Assembly (NCBI GenBank): GCA_937967325.1
Contig: CALBSQ010000205.1
Coordinates: 1-14,130 of the forward strand
Origin: an uncultured Chloroflexota bacterium
GTDB taxonomy: Bacteria; Chloroflexota; UBA4733
Direction of reading: 5' to 3'
Length of the DNA stretch: 14,130 nucleotides
A program made the translations under genes and the position numbers. Shown here one piece after another: positions 14,063 to 14,130 of the stretch; within the stretch, counting starts at the first letter, position 1, and the number at the start of each line of letters is the position of its first letter. The notes under the pieces were generated by a model. It searched no databases. It was not told where the DNA came from and saw only the letters and a list, made by a program, of their open reading frames with translations.

Positions 14063-14130
14063 TAAGATTACGAAGCCGGCTGATGGAAGTTGTCATTTAG
14101 ATCCTGGGCTTTCTCGGAGGGAGCCGTCGG

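Noticed and set aside
13943..14130. Possible RNA gene or start of a new coding region at the window end
   Set aside because: No tRNA fold, T-box landmarks or open frame with a start signal could be made out; only two hairpins are visible.

Overview
This is a GC-rich bacterial chromosomal segment with tightly packed genes. The gene content points to Chloroflexota, probably a Thermomicrobia-like or related uncultured lineage. The pointers are an anti-sigma factor with tandem LGFP-like repeats of a kind common there, a stand-alone MEDS-domain protein, a GATase-like/two-TM membrane protein beside an ABC exporter, GTG starts, and C/G-rich palindromic intergenic repeats. The taxonomic call is inference from family resemblance, not from a marker gene. 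I see no phage, plasmid, CRISPR, tRNA or rRNA signal.

Layout. (1) 1-459, plus strand: the possible tail of an upstream gene, then a DksA/TraR C4 zinc-finger regulator. (2) 487-644: a nearly perfect 40-nt inverted repeat around a 78-nt loop, filling the gap between convergent genes. (3) 649-5018, minus strand: a three-gene export cassette of a large membrane-anchored extracytoplasmic protein, an ABC ATPase and an ABC-2 type permease. The last two overlap by 4 bp. (4) 5215-9907, minus strand: a housekeeping run in the order DUF177 (YceD), rpmF (L32), accC (biotin carboxylase), nusB, acpP, tatC. A strong sigma70-type promoter lies in front of DUF177. It joins ribosome, fatty-acid and transcription-termination genes to a TatC with an unusual 305-residue disordered N-terminal extension. 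(5) 10153-10797, plus strand: a MEDS sensory-domain protein with its own strong promoter, divergent from the DUF177 run. (6) 10821-13023, minus strand: an ECF sigma factor and its overlapping membrane anti-sigma factor, which carries a large extracytoplasmic part. (7) 13106-13942, plus strand: a TrmH/SpoU-family RNA 2'-O-methyltransferase, followed by a noncoding tail with two hairpins.

How the parts relate. The accC-nusB-acpP core is translationally packed (4-bp and about 20-bp overlaps), so biotin carboxylase, NusB and acyl carrier protein are probably co-expressed with L32. The sigma/anti-sigma pair and the ABC cassette are two separate envelope-facing modules. Nothing in the window ties them together directly. 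The most unusual items are the TatC extension, the anti-sigma sensor architecture, an Ala in place of a conserved Tyr in AccC, and three C/G-rich inverted-repeat elements placed at gene ends.
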